The notes under the pieces were generated by a model. It was not told the DNA's origin. It did no database searches and worked only from the letters and a program-made list of their open reading frames with translations. A stretch of 64,000 bases of DNA. It comes from Pseudomonas bohemica (lineage in GTDB: Bacteria; Pseudomonadota; Gammaproteobacteria; Pseudomonadales; Pseudomonadaceae). The translations under genes were made by a program, and so were the position numbers. The DNA lies in contig NZ_NKHL01000121.1 in the NCBI RefSeq assembly GCF_002934685.1, positions 382,461-446,460 of the forward strand. Reading direction: 5' to 3'. Below, piece by piece: positions 27,698-36,023 of the stretch. The first letter of the stretch is position 1, and every line of letters starts with the position of its first letter.

Positions 27698-27751
27698 TTG
27701 TGTGTTTGCTGCCTAGGCAGTAATATCCTCAGCCACTTACTGCCTAGGCAG
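27698..27751 (+). promoter_or_regulatory. marR-efflux promoter with two identical palindromic operators
   Basis: The 12-bp palindrome CTGCCTAGGCAG occurs at 27709-27720 and again at 27740-27751, 31 bp apart (about three helical turns). A -35 like TTGTGT (27698-27703) and a -10 TAATAT (27721-27726) with a 17-bp spacer place the first palindrome inside the spacer. The second lies just past the predicted start of transcription. This is a typical layout for autorepression by the MarR protein encoded at 27769. Confidence 0.75.
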
Positions 27752-27768
27752 ATAATTGGTGACGATCT

Positions 27769-28242
27769 ATGGCGCATTTCACTCCCGAAAATTTCAATGA
27801 CAGCCTGCTGGGCATGCTACTGGGCCGTACCGAACAGCTGAAGAACCGCATCCTTGACAAGCGTCTTGAGCCACAGGGCTTGACTGCGCAGCAGTTCAAG
27901 GTGCTGATCATGATCGCCAGGTTCTGCGCGGAAACACCGGCCGACCTGTGCCGTATGCTCTCGTTGGACAGCGGTTCGATGACCCGCATGCTCGATCGTC
28001 TGGAACAAAAGGAGTTGCTGACCCGCGCACGGTCTGAATCGGATCGTCGTCAGGTGCGTCTTGCGTTGACCGAAGCCGGTCAGGCGCTGTCGGACCTGTT
28101 GCCGCTGATCGGCGCCGAGGCGATGAATGAGATGGTTGGCGTGCTCGAAGATAGCGAGCTGGTCACGCTGGAGAAGATCCTCACCAAGATTCTGGTTGCC
28201 TCGGCGGACCCCATCACGCTCGCCCGGATTGCAGGACAATGA
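27769..28242 (+). CDS. MarR family transcriptional regulator
   Basis: 157 residues. Winged helix-turn-helix of the MarR family: helix region DLCRMLSLDSGSMTRMLDRLEQKELL (about residues 64-90), then a wing with ESDRRQVRLALTEAG. It is the likely local repressor of the efflux operon that follows, relieved by a toxic ligand. Its stop overlaps the next start as ATGA. From memory, the arrangement matches PA5157-PA5160 of P. aeruginosa. Two palindromic sites upstream are probably its operators. Confidence 0.92.
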   Translation: MAHFTPENFNDSLLGMLLGRTEQLKNRILDKRLEPQGLTAQQFKVLIMIARFCAETPADLCRMLSLDSGSMTRMLDRLEQKELLTRARSESDRRQVRLALTEAGQALSDLLPLIGAEAMNEMVGVLEDSELVTLEKILTKILVASADPITLARIAGQ

Positions 28243-29735
28243 ACATTCGACCCAAGCAGGGCTCGGCCCTGCGCACTTCGTCAAGCCTGGTGTTTGTCGC
28301 GCTGGTCATGGCTGGCTGCGCCAACTCCAAAGGCCTGAACACCGAGGGCGTCGGTATCGATGCCAACAGTCTGCAGGCCGCGCAAAGCCTCAAGGGTATC
28401 AACCTGTCGTCAGCCGCCTGGCCGAAACGCGACTGGTGGACCAGCCTCGGCGATCCACAACTCAACGACCTGATCACCGAAGCATTGCGTGACAGTCCTG
28501 ACATGCAGGTTGCTGCCGCCCGGACGCATCAGGCCACCGCTGCGGCCTATGCTGCCAACGCCGATCGCATGCCGACCGTTGATGCCGACGCCAGTGTCGG
28601 CCGCTCGCGTCTGGCAAAAGATCAGGATCCGACAGGCGAGGGTGGCCGTTACAGCACCTTGCGCAGCCTGGGTGCCAGCTTCAATTACAACTTCGACCTG
28701 TGGGGCGGCCAGCGTGCGGCCTGGGAGGCGGCGTTGGGGCAGGCCCGTGCCTATGAGATCGACCAGCGTGCGGCGCAGTTGACCCTCGCGGCAGATGTTG
28801 CCCGCGCCTACAGCGACCTCGGGCAGGCCTATGTCGTTCGTGATCTGGCGGCCGACGACCTCAAGCGTAACCGGCAGCTGCTGGAACTGGGCGCCCGGCG
28901 CTTCAAGTCCGGTATCGACAGCGAATACCAGTATCAGCAGACCGAGAGCCTGGAAGCCGGCTCTCGCGAAGCGCTGATCGACGCGGACAAGCGCCTGCGC
29001 ACGGCCAAGATCACTCTCGCGGTGCTGATGGGCAAAGGCCCGGATCGCGGCGAAGAACTGGCCCGGCCTAATTTGCTCAAGCCTGCCGCGGTCGCCTTGC
29101 CTTCGGTGGTGCCAGCCGAGTTGCTTGGTCGTCGCCCGGACCTGGTGGCGGCGCGCTGGCGGGTCGAGGCGGCCAACAAGGACATCGCGGCCAGCAAGAG
29201 CAACTTCTATCCGAACCTGAACCTCAGTGCTTCGGCAGGCGTGGATTCATTGCTGGGTGACGCGATGTTCGGTTCAGCCAGCCGCTTCTTCAACGTTGGG
29301 CCGACCGTTTCGCTGCCGATCTTCGATGGCGGCCGTCGTCGCGCCGATCTCGACGCCCGCGATGCCGACTACGACGTGGCGGTCGCGCAGTACAACAAAA
29401 GCCTGGTTCGTGCCCTGGGTGACGTCAGCGACAACATTGGCCAGCTGCACTCCATCGGCGGTCAGATCGATGCGCGGCAGCAGGCCACCGATGTCATCCA
29501 GAAATCCTACAACACCGTCGTTCAGCGCTATTCCTCGGGGATCGGCAACTACCTCGATGTGTTGACCGTCGAGCAGCAATTGCTGCAGTCGCAACGCCAA
29601 CTGGCTGATCTCAACGCGGAACGAATCGATCTTTCGATCCAGTTGATGCAGGCCCTGGGGGGAGGCTTCGAAGAGAGCAAGCCCGGCGATAACGCCGCCC
29701 CGGCCGTCCCGTCAACTGCTTCGCTGACTCATTAA
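28239..29735 (+). CDS. outer membrane efflux lipoprotein, NodT/OprM family
   Basis: 498 residues. A lipoprotein signal peptide ends in the lipobox VMAGC (cysteine near residue 27). Two outer membrane efflux repeats follow, rich in long helices (ALGQARAYEIDQRAAQLTL and the equivalent second-repeat region). It forms the trimeric exit duct for the EmrAB pump encoded downstream. It overlaps the marR stop by 4 bases and is 10 bp from emrA, so the whole set is one operon. Confidence 0.93.
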   Translation: MNIRPKQGSALRTSSSLVFVALVMAGCANSKGLNTEGVGIDANSLQAAQSLKGINLSSAAWPKRDWWTSLGDPQLNDLITEALRDSPDMQVAAARTHQATAAAYAANADRMPTVDADASVGRSRLAKDQDPTGEGGRYSTLRSLGASFNYNFDLWGGQRAAWEAALGQARAYEIDQRAAQLTLAADVARAYSDLGQAYVVRDLAADDLKRNRQLLELGARRFKSGIDSEYQYQQTESLEAGSREALIDADKRLRTAKITLAVLMGKGPDRGEELARPNLLKPAAVALPSVVPAELLGRRPDLVAARWRVEAANKDIAASKSNFYPNLNLSASAGVDSLLGDAMFGSASRFFNVGPTVSLPIFDGGRRRADLDARDADYDVAVAQYNKSLVRALGDVSDNIGQLHSIGGQIDARQQATDVIQKSYNTVVQRYSSGIGNYLDVLTVEQQLLQSQRQLADLNAERIDLSIQLMQALGGGFEESKPGDNAAPAVPSTASLTH

Positions 29736-29745
29736 GGTAATCGTC

Positions 29746-31029
29746 ATGGCCACTGCCACTACCGAAAACAACGCTGCAAACGAACAAAAGGACGCTCAGG
29801 GCGCAGACCCCGGGCAACAGGACGGCAAGCAACAGGATGCCAAACAGGACGACAAATCAGGCAAGCCGCAAAAGAACCCGCGCAAACGCAAGCTGCTGCT
29901 GATCGGCCTGGCGGTGATCGTGATTCTCGCGGGCCTGGGTGTCTGGGCCTGGTATGAAATATGGGGTCAATGGAGCGAGAGCACCGACGACGCCTACGTC
30001 AACGGCAACGTGGTGGAAATCACGCCTCAAGTGACGGGCACGGTCGTCAGCATCGGTGCCGACGATGGTGACCTGGTTCGCGAGGGCCAGGTGCTGGTGC
30101 AGTTCGACCCCAACGACGCCGAGGTCTCGCAGCAGAGTGCCGAGGCCAATCTGGGCAAGGTAGTGCGTCAGGTGCGCGGCCTGTACAGCAACGTCGATGG
30201 CATCAAGGCGCAACTGGCAGCGCAACGCGCTGAAGTGCAAAGGGCTCAGGACAACTTCAACCGTCGGCGCAATCTGGCGGCGGGCGGGGCGATTTCCCAG
30301 GAAGAGCTGTCCCACGCCAAGGATGACCTGACCAGCGCGCAGAATGCGCTGACTAACATCCAGCAGCAACTGGTGACCAGTACGGCATTGGTAGACGACA
30401 CTCAGGTGTCCTCGCACCCGGACGTGAAGGCGGCTGCCGCTCAGTTGCGTCAGGCCTATCTGTCCAGCGCGCGCAGCACCCTGATTGCGCCGGTGACCGG
30501 CTACGTCGCCAAGCGCACTGTGCAGCTTGGGCAACGTGTGCAGCCAGGGACCGCGCTGATGGCCGTGATTCCGCTGGATCAACTGTGGATCGACGCCAAC
30601 TTCAAGGAAACCCAGCTGGGCAAGATGCGCATCGGTCAGCCGGTGGACATCGAAGCCGACCTGTACGGCAGCGACGTGAAATACAGCGGCACCGTCGACA
30701 GCGTCGGCGCCGGGACCGGCAGTGCGTTCGCCTTGTTGCCGGCGCAGAACGCCACCGGTAACTGGATCAAGATCGTGCAGCGGATTCCGGTGCGGATTCA
30801 CATCAATGCCGATGAACTGGCCGAGCACCCGCTGCGCATCGGGCTGTCCACGGTGGTCGACGTCAACCTGCATGACCAAAGCGGTCCGGTACTGGCGCAA
30901 CAACCGCCCAAGCAGGCTTCGTACACCACTGACGTCTACACCAAGCAGTTGGCCGAGGCTGATGCCTTGATCAACCGTGTGATTCACGAAAACAGCGCAT
31001 CTGGCCCAAGCAAGACGGCACAGCGCTGA
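29746..31029 (+). CDS. emrA: EmrA-type membrane fusion (periplasmic adaptor) protein
   Basis: 427 residues. An unusual N-terminal cytoplasmic stretch of about 45 residues is rich in Gln, Asp and Lys. One transmembrane helix follows (LLLIGLAVIVILAGLGVWAW, about 45-65). The HlyD lipoyl half-motifs, a coiled-coil hairpin (about 125-215) and a beta-barrel domain follow. STDDAYVNGN after the helix is an EmrA hallmark. It links the DHA2 pump in the inner membrane to the outer membrane factor. Confidence 0.94.
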   Translation: MATATTENNAANEQKDAQGADPGQQDGKQQDAKQDDKSGKPQKNPRKRKLLLIGLAVIVILAGLGVWAWYEIWGQWSESTDDAYVNGNVVEITPQVTGTVVSIGADDGDLVREGQVLVQFDPNDAEVSQQSAEANLGKVVRQVRGLYSNVDGIKAQLAAQRAEVQRAQDNFNRRRNLAAGGAISQEELSHAKDDLTSAQNALTNIQQQLVTSTALVDDTQVSSHPDVKAAAAQLRQAYLSSARSTLIAPVTGYVAKRTVQLGQRVQPGTALMAVIPLDQLWIDANFKETQLGKMRIGQPVDIEADLYGSDVKYSGTVDSVGAGTGSAFALLPAQNATGNWIKIVQRIPVRIHINADELAEHPLRIGLSTVVDVNLHDQSGPVLAQQPPKQASYTTDVYTKQLAEADALINRVIHENSASGPSKTAQR

Positions 31030-31043
31030 TTCGCCAATCCATA

Positions 31044-31067
31044 GGCTCCGGTCTCGAGGCCGGAGCC
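31044..31067 (+). other. hairpin between emrA and emrB
   Basis: GGCTCCGG and CCGGAGCC pair perfectly around an 8-base loop. No T run follows, so complete termination is unlikely. It may stabilise the upstream mRNA or lower emrB expression relative to emrA. Confidence 0.6.
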
Positions 31068-31092
31068 ATTTCAGAGTGTCAAAGGATTCGCG

Positions 31093-32625
31093 ATGAGTAA
31101 CAACGCTCCCGCTTCTTTTACGCCGCCCAGCCTTTTGTTGAGCACCATCGGCCTGTCGCTGGCGACGTTCATGCAAGTGCTGGACACCACCATTGCCAAC
31201 GTCGCCTTGCCGACGATTTCCGGCAACCTGGGGGTAAGCTCGGATCAGGGCACCTGGGTCATCACCTCGTTTGCGGTGAGTAACGCCATCGCATTGCCGC
31301 TGACGGGTTGGCTGAGTCGGCGCTTGGGTGAAGTGAAGCTATTTATATGGGCCACGCTGCTGTTTGTGGTCGCCTCGTTTCTGTGTGGTATTTCCACGTC
31401 GATGCCTGAACTCGTAGGTTTTCGGGTGGTGCAGGGGCTGGTCGCCGGGCCGCTTTACCCGATGGCACAGACGCTGCTCATTGCGGTCTACCCGCCGGCG
31501 AAAAGGGGGATGGCCCTTGCACTGCTGGCGATGGTCACGGTGGCAGCCCCCATCGCCGGACCTATTCTCGGCGGCTGGATTACCGACAGTTACACATGGC
31601 CCTGGATCTTCTTCATCAACGTGCCCATCGGTGTATTCGCCGCGATTGTGGTGCGCACGCAATTGGCGGCGCGGCCTGTCAACATCACCCGGCAGCCAAT
31701 GGACTATATAGGGCTCATGACCTTGATCATCGGCGTGGGCGCGTTGCAGGTCGTGCTCGACAAGGGTAATGACCTGGACTGGTTCTCTTCCAACTTCATC
31801 ATTATTGGCGCGGTGATTTCGGCGATCAGTCTGGCGGCGTTCGTGATATGGGAACTGACCGACGAACACCCGGTGGTCAATCTGCGGCTGTTTTCCTTCC
31901 GCAATTTCAGGGTCGGCACCATTTGTCTGGTGCTGGGCTATTCCGGTTTTTTCGGGATCAATCTGATCCTGCCGCAGTGGCTGCAGACACAGATGGGGTA
32001 CACCGCGACTTACGCAGGTCTGGCAGTGGCCCCTCTGGGCATATTGCCGGTGCTGCTGTCGCCGTTCGTGGGCAAATACGCCCCCAAATTCGACCTGCGT
32101 CTGCTGGCAGGGCTGGCATTTTTCGGGATTGGCTTGAGCTGCTTCATGCGCTCGAACTTCACCAGTCAGGTGGATTTCGAGCACGTCGCGATGGTGCAGC
32201 TATTCATGGGTGCGGGGATCGCGCTGTTCTTCATGCCGACTCTGAGCATTTTGCTGTCGGACCTGCCGCCGTCGCAGATTGCCGATGGGTCAGGCCTTGC
32301 AACCTTCCTGCGTAACCTGGGCGGCAGTTTTGCGGCATCGCTGACCACCTGGATCTGGATTCGTCGGGCCAACATGCACCACGCTTACCTCAGCGAAAGC
32401 GTGAGCACCTATGAGCCAGCTACGCGCCACGCGTTGGAGACAATGGGCGGTGCGAGCAATCAGGCCTATGCGCAGCTCGACAGCATGGTCACCAGCCAGG
32501 CCTACATGCTGTCAACGGTGGAATATTTCTACATGATGGGCTGGTTGTTCTTCGCGCTGATTCTGGTGATCTGGATGGCCAAACCGCCGTTTTCGGCCAA
32601 GCCCGGACCAGGAGCAGGGCATTAA
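31093..32625 (+). CDS. emrB: EmrB-type DHA2 family drug/proton antiporter
   Basis: 510 residues, the usual size for a 14-helix DHA2 major facilitator. The N-terminus shows motif D1-like LDTTIANVALPTISGNL, and helix 5 carries the antiporter motif C (APIAGPILGGWITD). It exports hydrophobic toxic compounds by proton exchange through EmrA and the outer membrane factor. AAAGGA precedes the ATG at good distance. A REPIN follows the gene. Confidence 0.94.
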   Translation: MSNNAPASFTPPSLLLSTIGLSLATFMQVLDTTIANVALPTISGNLGVSSDQGTWVITSFAVSNAIALPLTGWLSRRLGEVKLFIWATLLFVVASFLCGISTSMPELVGFRVVQGLVAGPLYPMAQTLLIAVYPPAKRGMALALLAMVTVAAPIAGPILGGWITDSYTWPWIFFINVPIGVFAAIVVRTQLAARPVNITRQPMDYIGLMTLIIGVGALQVVLDKGNDLDWFSSNFIIIGAVISAISLAAFVIWELTDEHPVVNLRLFSFRNFRVGTICLVLGYSGFFGINLILPQWLQTQMGYTATYAGLAVAPLGILPVLLSPFVGKYAPKFDLRLLAGLAFFGIGLSCFMRSNFTSQVDFEHVAMVQLFMGAGIALFFMPTLSILLSDLPPSQIADGSGLATFLRNLGGSFAASLTTWIWIRRANMHHAYLSESVSTYEPATRHALETMGGASNQAYAQLDSMVTSQAYMLSTVEYFYMMGWLFFALILVIWMAKPPFSAKPGPGAGH

Positions 32626-32655
32626 GACAGCAGATCCACAGCTGGCGCGGTAAAT

Positions 32656-32742
32656 GTGGGAGTGAACTTGCTCACGACGACTGAGTGTCAGTCAACATTG
32701 AACTGGCTGACATGCCGCATTCGTGAGCAAGCTCACTCCCAC
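32656..32742. repeat. REPIN (GAGCTTGCTCACGA family)
   Basis: GTGGGAGTGAACTTGCTCACGA (from 32656) and TCGTGAGCAAGCTCACTCCCAC (to 32742) form a nearly perfect inverted pair. It lies between convergent emrB and lpxH. Confidence 0.88.
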
Positions 32743-32770
32743 AGCTTTCGAGCTGTACGATCTACCGGGT

Positions 32771-33535
32771 TCAGCTGTTGCTTTCGCCGTGCCCGATCGC
32801 CGACGGCTCGTCTTGCACAAATCCGAACGAAGTCAGTCGAAAGCCCTGTTCATCGACCTGCAACGCCCAACCCTCGCGGTCCCAGTCCCCGAGTACGATC
32901 CGCTGCGCGGTGTCGTCGCCGATTTGCAGTTTGTGGATGGCAGGGCGGTGGGTGTGGCCGTGGATCAGGGTTTTCACGCCGAACTCGGACATGATCCGCG
33001 GCACTTCTTCGGGGGTCACATCGACGATGTCGTTGGCTTTCAGGCGGGTCTGCGCGCGGCTTTCGCTGCGTAACTTGCGCGCCAGCTTGTGCCGGGTGTT
33101 CAAGGGCAGGTGACGCAGAACCCATAAAGTCAGTGGATTGCGCAGCAAGCGACGCATGCGCATATAGGCTTCATCGCGGGTACACAGGCTGTCGCCGTGC
33201 ATCAGCAACACCGGTTCCCCGTTGAACTTCACGACACTTGGATCGCGAAGCAGGGTGCAGCCAGCCGCCTTGCAAAAGGCCTGGCCAATCATGAAGTCGC
33301 GATTGCCGTGCATCAGGAATACCCGCGTGCCACTGTCGCTCAAGGCGCGCAGGGCTTCGCAGATCGAGCGCTGGAAGGGCGACATCGCGTCATCGCCGAT
33401 CCAGGCTTCGAAAAAATCCCCGAGGATATACAGCGACTCGGCGCCACGGGCCCGGTCACTCAGCAGATCCAGAAACGCCCGGGTGATATCCGGGCGTTCT
33501 TCTTCCAGATGCAGATCGGAGATCAGCAGTATCAC
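32771..33535 (-). CDS. lpxH: UDP-2,3-diacylglucosamine diphosphatase LpxH
   Basis: 254 residues, slightly longer than the 240 of E. coli. It hydrolyses UDP-2,3-diacylglucosamine to lipid X in lipid A synthesis, at the inner membrane surface. Calcineurin-like metal motifs: SDLHL (6-10), GDFFEAWIGDD near 40, HGNRDF near 78, HGD near 114 and HGHTHRP near 195. The start is a GTG at 33535 that overlaps the ppiB stop by 4 bases, so translation is coupled to ppiB. Confidence 0.95.
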   Translation of the reverse strand: MILLISDLHLEEERPDITRAFLDLLSDRARGAESLYILGDFFEAWIGDDAMSPFQRSICEALRALSDSGTRVFLMHGNRDFMIGQAFCKAAGCTLLRDPSVVKFNGEPVLLMHGDSLCTRDEAYMRMRRLLRNPLTLWVLRHLPLNTRHKLARKLRSESRAQTRLKANDIVDVTPEEVPRIMSEFGVKTLIHGHTHRPAIHKLQIGDDTAQRIVLGDWDREGWALQVDEQGFRLTSFGFVQDEPSAIGHGESNS

Positions 33536-34035
33536 TCAATGATCTCTGCTTTCTCGATGATCACATCTTCAGCCGGTACGTCCTGGTGGCCAGCCTTGGA
33601 GGTCGTGGCAACGCCTTTGATCTTGTCAACGATCTCCGAACCTTCAACCACTTCACCGAACACTGCATAGCCCCAGCCTTGCACGGTCTTGGCGCTGTGG
33701 TTGAGGAAGCTGTTGTCAGCGACGTTGATGAAGAACTGTGCCGATGCCGAATGCGGTTCCATGGTGCGAGCCATGGCAACGCTGTACTTCTTGTTCGGCA
33801 GGCCGTTGTCGGCCTCATTCTGGATGCTTGGGCGCTTGTCTTTCTTTTCCTTCATACCTGGCTCAAAACCGCCGCCCTGGATCATGAAGTTACCGATGAC
33901 GCGGTGGAATACGGTGTTGCTGTAGTGGCCGGCGTTCACGTATTCAATGAAGTTGGCGACAGTGATCGGTGCTTTTTCAGCGTTCAATTGCAGGACGATG
34001 TCGCCGTGGTTGGTGGTCAGTTTTACTTTGGACAT
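33532..34035 (-). CDS. ppiB: peptidyl-prolyl cis-trans isomerase B (cyclophilin)
   Basis: 167 residues, no signal peptide, so cytoplasmic. Cyclophilin core motifs are FHRVIGNFMIQGGGFEPG and SASAQFFINVADN. It speeds prolyl isomerisation during protein folding. It is upstream of and overlaps lpxH, an arrangement conserved in pseudomonads, and is divergent from glnS. Confidence 0.95.
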   Translation of the reverse strand: MSKVKLTTNHGDIVLQLNAEKAPITVANFIEYVNAGHYSNTVFHRVIGNFMIQGGGFEPGMKEKKDKRPSIQNEADNGLPNKKYSVAMARTMEPHSASAQFFINVADNSFLNHSAKTVQGWGYAVFGEVVEGSEIVDKIKGVATTSKAGHQDVPAEDVIIEKAEIIE

Positions 34036-34315
34036 GTTCTCGGTCGCTCTCTTGGAATTCGTGGTTGGTCGTGTCGATCGCGGCTTACAGCACAGGAACT
34101 GGTTGCAAGTACCGCTGATTTCACCCGGGCGCGCAGTTTACAGAGGCTGCTCGCGCAACGGGAAGTTGCATTGAAGTCATTGCCGCGAAGACCCGCGATG
34201 TATCTCGGCAGTTTTGTCACTGCACGCTGTCAGGGGCTTGACAGGTTCGGCTATGATAGGCGCTTTGATTTATTCGGCCTACCCTGGTCAAGACTGTTAG
34301 GTTTTCAAGGATCCT

Positions 34316-36013
34316 ATGAGCAAGCCCACTCAAGACGCCGCTGCGAATTCAAAGGCAGGCCCTGCAATTCCCACCAACTTCCTGCGCCCGATCGTGCAGG
34401 CAGACCTGGATTCGGGCAAGCACACCAAGATCGTGACCCGTTTCCCGCCGGAGCCGAACGGCTACCTGCACATCGGTCATGCCAAGTCGATCTGCGTCAA
34501 TTTTGGTCTGGCTCAGGAGTTCGGTGGCGTCACGCATCTGCGGTTCGACGACACCAACCCGGCCAAGGAAGACCAGGAATACATCGACGCCATCGAAAAC
34601 GACGTCAAATGGCTGGGCTTTCAGTGGTCCGGGGAAGTGCGCTATGCCTCGCAGTATTTCGATCAGTTGCACGACTGGGCTGTCGAGCTGATCAAGGCGG
34701 GCAAGGCCTACGTCGACGACCTGACCCCCGAGCAGGCCCGTGAATACCGCGGTACCTTGACCGAGCCGGGCAAGAACAGCCCATTTCGTGAGCGTAGCGT
34801 CGAAGAAAACCTCGACCTGTTCGCCCGCATGAAGGCCGGTGAGTTCGAAGACGGCGCCCGCGTGCTGCGTGCCAAGATCGACATGGCCTCGCCGAACATG
34901 AACCTGCGCGACCCGATCCTGTACCGCATCCGCCACGCTCATCATCACCAGACCGGCGACAAGTGGTGCATCTACCCGATCTACGACTTCACCCACGGTC
35001 AGTCGGACGCCATCGAAGGCATCACCCACTCGATCTGCACCCTGGAGTTCGAAAGCCATCGTCCGCTGTATGAATGGTTCCTCGACAATCTGCCGGTGCC
35101 GTGCAAGCCGCGCCAGTACGAGTTTTCGCGCCTGAACCTGAACTACACCATCACCAGCAAGCGCAAGCTCAAGCAACTGGTCGATGAGAAGCACGTCAAC
35201 GGTTGGGACGACCCGCGCATGTCGACCCTGTCGGGCTTTCGCCGTCGCGGCTACACCCCGGCGTCGATCCGCAATTTCTGCGAAATGATCGGCACCAACC
35301 GTTCCGACGGCGTGGTCGACTTCGGCATGCTCGAATTCAGCATCCGTCAGGACCTGGATCACAACGCCCCGCGCGCGATGTGCGTACTGCGTCCGCTCAA
35401 GGTCGTGATCACCAATTATCCGGAAGACAAGGTCGATCACCTCGAGCTGCCGCGTCATCCACAGAAAGAAGAGCTCGGCGTGCGCAAGCTGCCGTTCTCC
35501 CGTGAGATCTACATTGATCGCGATGATTTCATGGAAGAGCCACCGAAGGGCTACAAGCGTCTGGAGCCGAACGGCGAAGTGCGTCTGCGTGGCAGCTACG
35601 TGATCCGTGCCGAGGAAGCGATCAAGGACGCCGACGGCAACATCGTCGAGCTGCGTTGCTCCTACGATCCGGACACCCTGGGCAAAAACCCCGAAGGGCG
35701 CAAGGTCAAAGGCGTGGTTCACTGGGTACCGGCCGCTGAAAGCATCGAGTGCGAAGTGCGTCTGTATGATCGCCTGTTCCGGTCTGCGCACCCGGAAAAG
35801 GCAGAAGAGGCCAAGACCTTCCTGGACAACATCAACCCAGGCTCCTTGCAGGTCCTGACCGGTTGTCGGGCTGAACCTTCTTTGGGTGAAGCTGCGCCGG
35901 AAGACCGTTTCCAGTTCGAACGCGAAGGTTATTTCTGCGCGGATCTGAAGGACTCGAAACCCGGTCGACCGGTGTTCAACCGGACCGTCACTCTCCGCGA
36001 TTCGTGGAGTTAA
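34316..36013 (+). CDS. glnS: glutaminyl-tRNA synthetase
   Basis: 565 residues. Class I synthetase: HIGH-type motif HIGHAKS near residues 52-58 within PPEPNGYLHIGHA, and a KMSKS-type loop as ITSKRKL near residue 280. An anticodon-binding beta-barrel domain makes up the C-terminal 200 residues. It charges tRNA-Gln with glutamine. AAGGAT precedes the ATG. cysS begins 10 bp after its stop, so the two are probably cotranscribed. Confidence 0.97.
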   Translation: MSKPTQDAAANSKAGPAIPTNFLRPIVQADLDSGKHTKIVTRFPPEPNGYLHIGHAKSICVNFGLAQEFGGVTHLRFDDTNPAKEDQEYIDAIENDVKWLGFQWSGEVRYASQYFDQLHDWAVELIKAGKAYVDDLTPEQAREYRGTLTEPGKNSPFRERSVEENLDLFARMKAGEFEDGARVLRAKIDMASPNMNLRDPILYRIRHAHHHQTGDKWCIYPIYDFTHGQSDAIEGITHSICTLEFESHRPLYEWFLDNLPVPCKPRQYEFSRLNLNYTITSKRKLKQLVDEKHVNGWDDPRMSTLSGFRRRGYTPASIRNFCEMIGTNRSDGVVDFGMLEFSIRQDLDHNAPRAMCVLRPLKVVITNYPEDKVDHLELPRHPQKEELGVRKLPFSREIYIDRDDFMEEPPKGYKRLEPNGEVRLRGSYVIRAEEAIKDADGNIVELRCSYDPDTLGKNPEGRKVKGVVHWVPAAESIECEVRLYDRLFRSAHPEKAEEAKTFLDNINPGSLQVLTGCRAEPSLGEAAPEDRFQFEREGYFCADLKDSKPGRPVFNRTVTLRDSWS

Positions 36014-36023
36014 GGTAGGAAAC

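Noticed and set aside
34238..34257. TTGACA followed by TATGAT upstream of glnS as a sigma-70 promoter
   Set aside because: The spacer is only 8 bp, so they cannot form one promoter.
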